In this document: positions 62,543 to 64,000 of the stretch, in pieces
Numbering within the stretch: position 1 is the stretch's first letter
Layout of the letters: every line of letters starts with the position of its first letter
From: Mahella sp.
GTDB lineage: Bacteria > Bacillota > Clostridia > Mahellales > Mahellaceae
Assembly: GCF_020054945.1 (NCBI RefSeq)
Contig: NZ_JAIHAU010000014.1
Location: 1-64,000 of the forward strand
DNA length: 64,000 bases
Direction of reading: 5' to 3'
Program-made: the position numbers and the translations under genes
Notes under the pieces: model-generated
Databases searched by the model: none
What the model saw: only the letters and a program-made list of their open reading frames with translations
What the model was told of the DNA's origin: nothing

Positions 62543-63580
62543 TTATTCAAACTTTACGACTACCTTTAGATATTTATCCGTTGTCTTAGCTAATTCTGCA
62601 AACATTGTCGGCGACTGTTCTAAAACAATTTCTTTTGAGATAAGTGTATTCAAATTTAAGTTTGTTTCGGAAAGAAAATCAATAGTTTCACCAAATTCCT
62701 CATGGGTATAAATGTAAGTGCCAAATATTTTAAGTTCTTTCGTCACTACATCCTGCATATTGAGTTCTATCATCTTTGCGCTATTGCCTACCCATATACA
62801 CGTCCCCTGCGTTCTAAGGCTACTCAAGGCTTGTGTTACAGTGGGACCTATTCCAACCGCTTCAAAGGCCACATCCACAAGTTTACCATCCAGGACATTT
62901 TGAATGTCTCTTTGGAACTCATCTATGTTTTTATCTTTAGGATTGATTACATGCGTGGCCCCGAGCTTTTTTGCCATATTTAACCTAAATTCGCTTAGAT
63001 CAGAAACGATGATGTTCTTCGCATTCCTTGCCTTAACGACACTCAATACCATTTGTCCGATAGTTCCGCCACCTACAATCAGCACATTTTTGCCGGTAAT
63101 GTCCCCTGCTTTCTTTACGCCACAGTATGCAACAGCCAACGGCTCTATTAACGCTCCTTCATCAAAGCTGATGTTATCCGGCAGTTTATATAGAAGCTTC
63201 ACCGGTACAGCCAGGTACTCTTCAAAAGCACCGTTGACATCCATAACGCCAAAAAACCTTTTATTCAAGCATACATTTGTATAGCCGCTTTTACAATTCT
63301 CACATTCACCGCAAAAGTCGACCGGCTGTACTGTTACTCTATCGCCAATTTTATAATCACATACAGTGCCTTCTCCAAAACGCACGATTTCGCCTGAAAA
63401 TTCATGCCCCATCACCATCGGCGCTATCCTTCTGCCCGTTATGCCCAAATATCCATGCACGTCACTGCCACAAATACCACAAGCTCTTACCTTTATCAAA
63501 GCCTCATTTTTTAATGGCACAGGCTCCGATACTTCTGTCACACGCAAATCATTAGGCCCATAATACATCAACGCTTTCAT
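62543..63580 (-). CDS. Zinc-dependent alcohol/polyol dehydrogenase (threonine/sorbitol dehydrogenase type)
   Basis: 345 residues. Catalytic zinc ligands CGICGSDVHGY and GHEFSG, structural zinc CGECENCKSGYTNVC, NAD motif VGGGTIGQMVLSV. Oxidises a polyol or sugar to a ketose. As the first enzyme gene before split transketolase and a GarR-like reductase, it may feed a ketose into the transketolase. Start ATG at 63580, preceded by GAGAGGAG. A regulator gene ends 120 nt upstream. Confidence 0.9.
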   Translation of the reverse strand: MKALMYYGPNDLRVTEVSEPVPLKNEALIKVRACGICGSDVHGYLGITGRRIAPMVMGHEFSGEIVRFGEGTVCDYKIGDRVTVQPVDFCGECENCKSGYTNVCLNKRFFGVMDVNGAFEEYLAVPVKLLYKLPDNISFDEGALIEPLAVAYCGVKKAGDITGKNVLIVGGGTIGQMVLSVVKARNAKNIIVSDLSEFRLNMAKKLGATHVINPKDKNIDEFQRDIQNVLDGKLVDVAFEAVGIGPTVTQALSSLRTQGTCIWVGNSAKMIELNMQDVVTKELKIFGTYIYTHEEFGETIDFLSETNLNLNTLISKEIVLEQSPTMFAELAKTTDKYLKVVVKFE

Positions 63581-63702
63581 CTTCCGGCTCCTCTCCAATC
63601 TGTTTGCTTCAATAGATATACAAATATCATGTAGTTAACTGCTGATAGTTGTCATACAGTCCGATTGTAACAAGCCCCTCCTTCTCATGATTATTTTATC
63701 CA

Positions 63703-64000
63703 TTACTCAACAAGCCTTCCCTGCCTATAATTCTCAATGGTCTTATTAACATGCTCTTTCATAATCTTCTTGGCCTGCTCACTATCTTGATGCTCTATAG
63801 CTTCAACCAGTTTTGTATGATAATAAATACCTAACTTAAAGCCTAATCTTTTTACAATATCAGTCATAGCTGTTTTTAAAATATCATTTAAAATATTATA
63901 TGTTTCAATTATTAGGGAATTCCTTGTAATCTGAGCTATTTTAAAATGAAAACGCAGGTCGGCTTCCGCAAAGAGTTTAGTATCTTCTTTAACGTCTTCC
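63703..64000 (-). CDS. GntR-family regulator, FCD domain (C-terminal part, cut by window edge)
   Basis: The last 98 codons of a protein whose start lies beyond the right edge. It reads EADLRFHFKIAQITRNSLI, then YYHTKLVEAIEHQDSEQAKKIM and KEHVNKTIENY, the FCD pattern with conserved Asp/His metal ligands. Upstream of the dehydrogenase-transketolase-GarR-GntP cluster and in the same direction, so it is the probable regulator of that pathway. Confidence 0.85.
   Translation of the reverse strand, partial: EDVKEDTKLFAEADLRFHFKIAQITRNSLIIETYNILNDILKTAMTDIVKRLGFKLGIYYHTKLVEAIEHQDSEQAKKIMKEHVNKTIENYRQGRLVE

Overview
The window reads as a Firmicutes (class Clostridia) chromosome segment from an anaerobe. 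The evidence is Gram-positive style AGGAGG ribosome sites, TTG/GTG starts, very frequent ATA isoleucine codons, an AgrBD peptide cassette, AddAB, LplABC-type sugar importers and a Bacillus-type trp operon. A Mahella-like thermophilic anaerobe is my best guess, from gene style only; no 16S or other marker is present to prove it.

Layout. 1-1080: mobile-element debris (5' part of a probable group II intron cut by the window edge, and an internally deleted IS3-type element). 1081-8160: a VanY-like peptidase, tRNA-Thr(CGU) and a MacAB-like export operon (ATPase, membrane-fusion lipoprotein, giant permease, second ATPase). 8163-14560: trpEDCFBA without trpG, preceded by a leader with nine exactly 5-nt-spaced (G/T)AG triplets and a terminator, i.e. 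a TRAP attenuator. 14690-20890: thioesterase, DUF503, radical SAM, tatD, metG, malic enzyme, PfpI. 21060-27720: addA/addB and a cation-diffusion facilitator. 27723-30260: membrane protein, TatD-linked radical SAM, then an agr-type quorum cassette (AgrC-sensor-like membrane protein, AgrB, AgrD peptide) with no kinase or response regulator. 30308-34775: a liv branched-chain amino-acid importer whose last gene, livF, is broken. 34723-43095: hypothetical genes, an amidase remnant, peroxiredoxin, Lon-like protease, and a GAF protein joined to a broken acyl-CoA synthetase. 43175-55280: a carbohydrate catabolic island on the minus strand (LplABC importer, AraC-type sensor-regulator, two Gfo/Idh/MocA oxidoreductases, GntR regulator, uxuA, uxuB). 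55540-56830: decayed IS3 and IS110 transposases plus a large inverted repeat. 56880-64000: a second sugar-acid island (two GntP permeases, GarR-like reductase, split transketolase, zinc alcohol dehydrogenase, a GntR/FCD regulator running off the right edge).

The most notable points are the TRAP-type leader controlling a trp operon whose trpB has lost about 50 codons including the GAGQHG substrate loop; the kinase-less agr cassette; and a recurring pattern of clean internal deletions (trpB, livF, acyl-CoA synthetase, IS3 remnant), which is either real genome decay or an assembly problem. Functions are read from recognisable motifs and gene order only; no searches were run.
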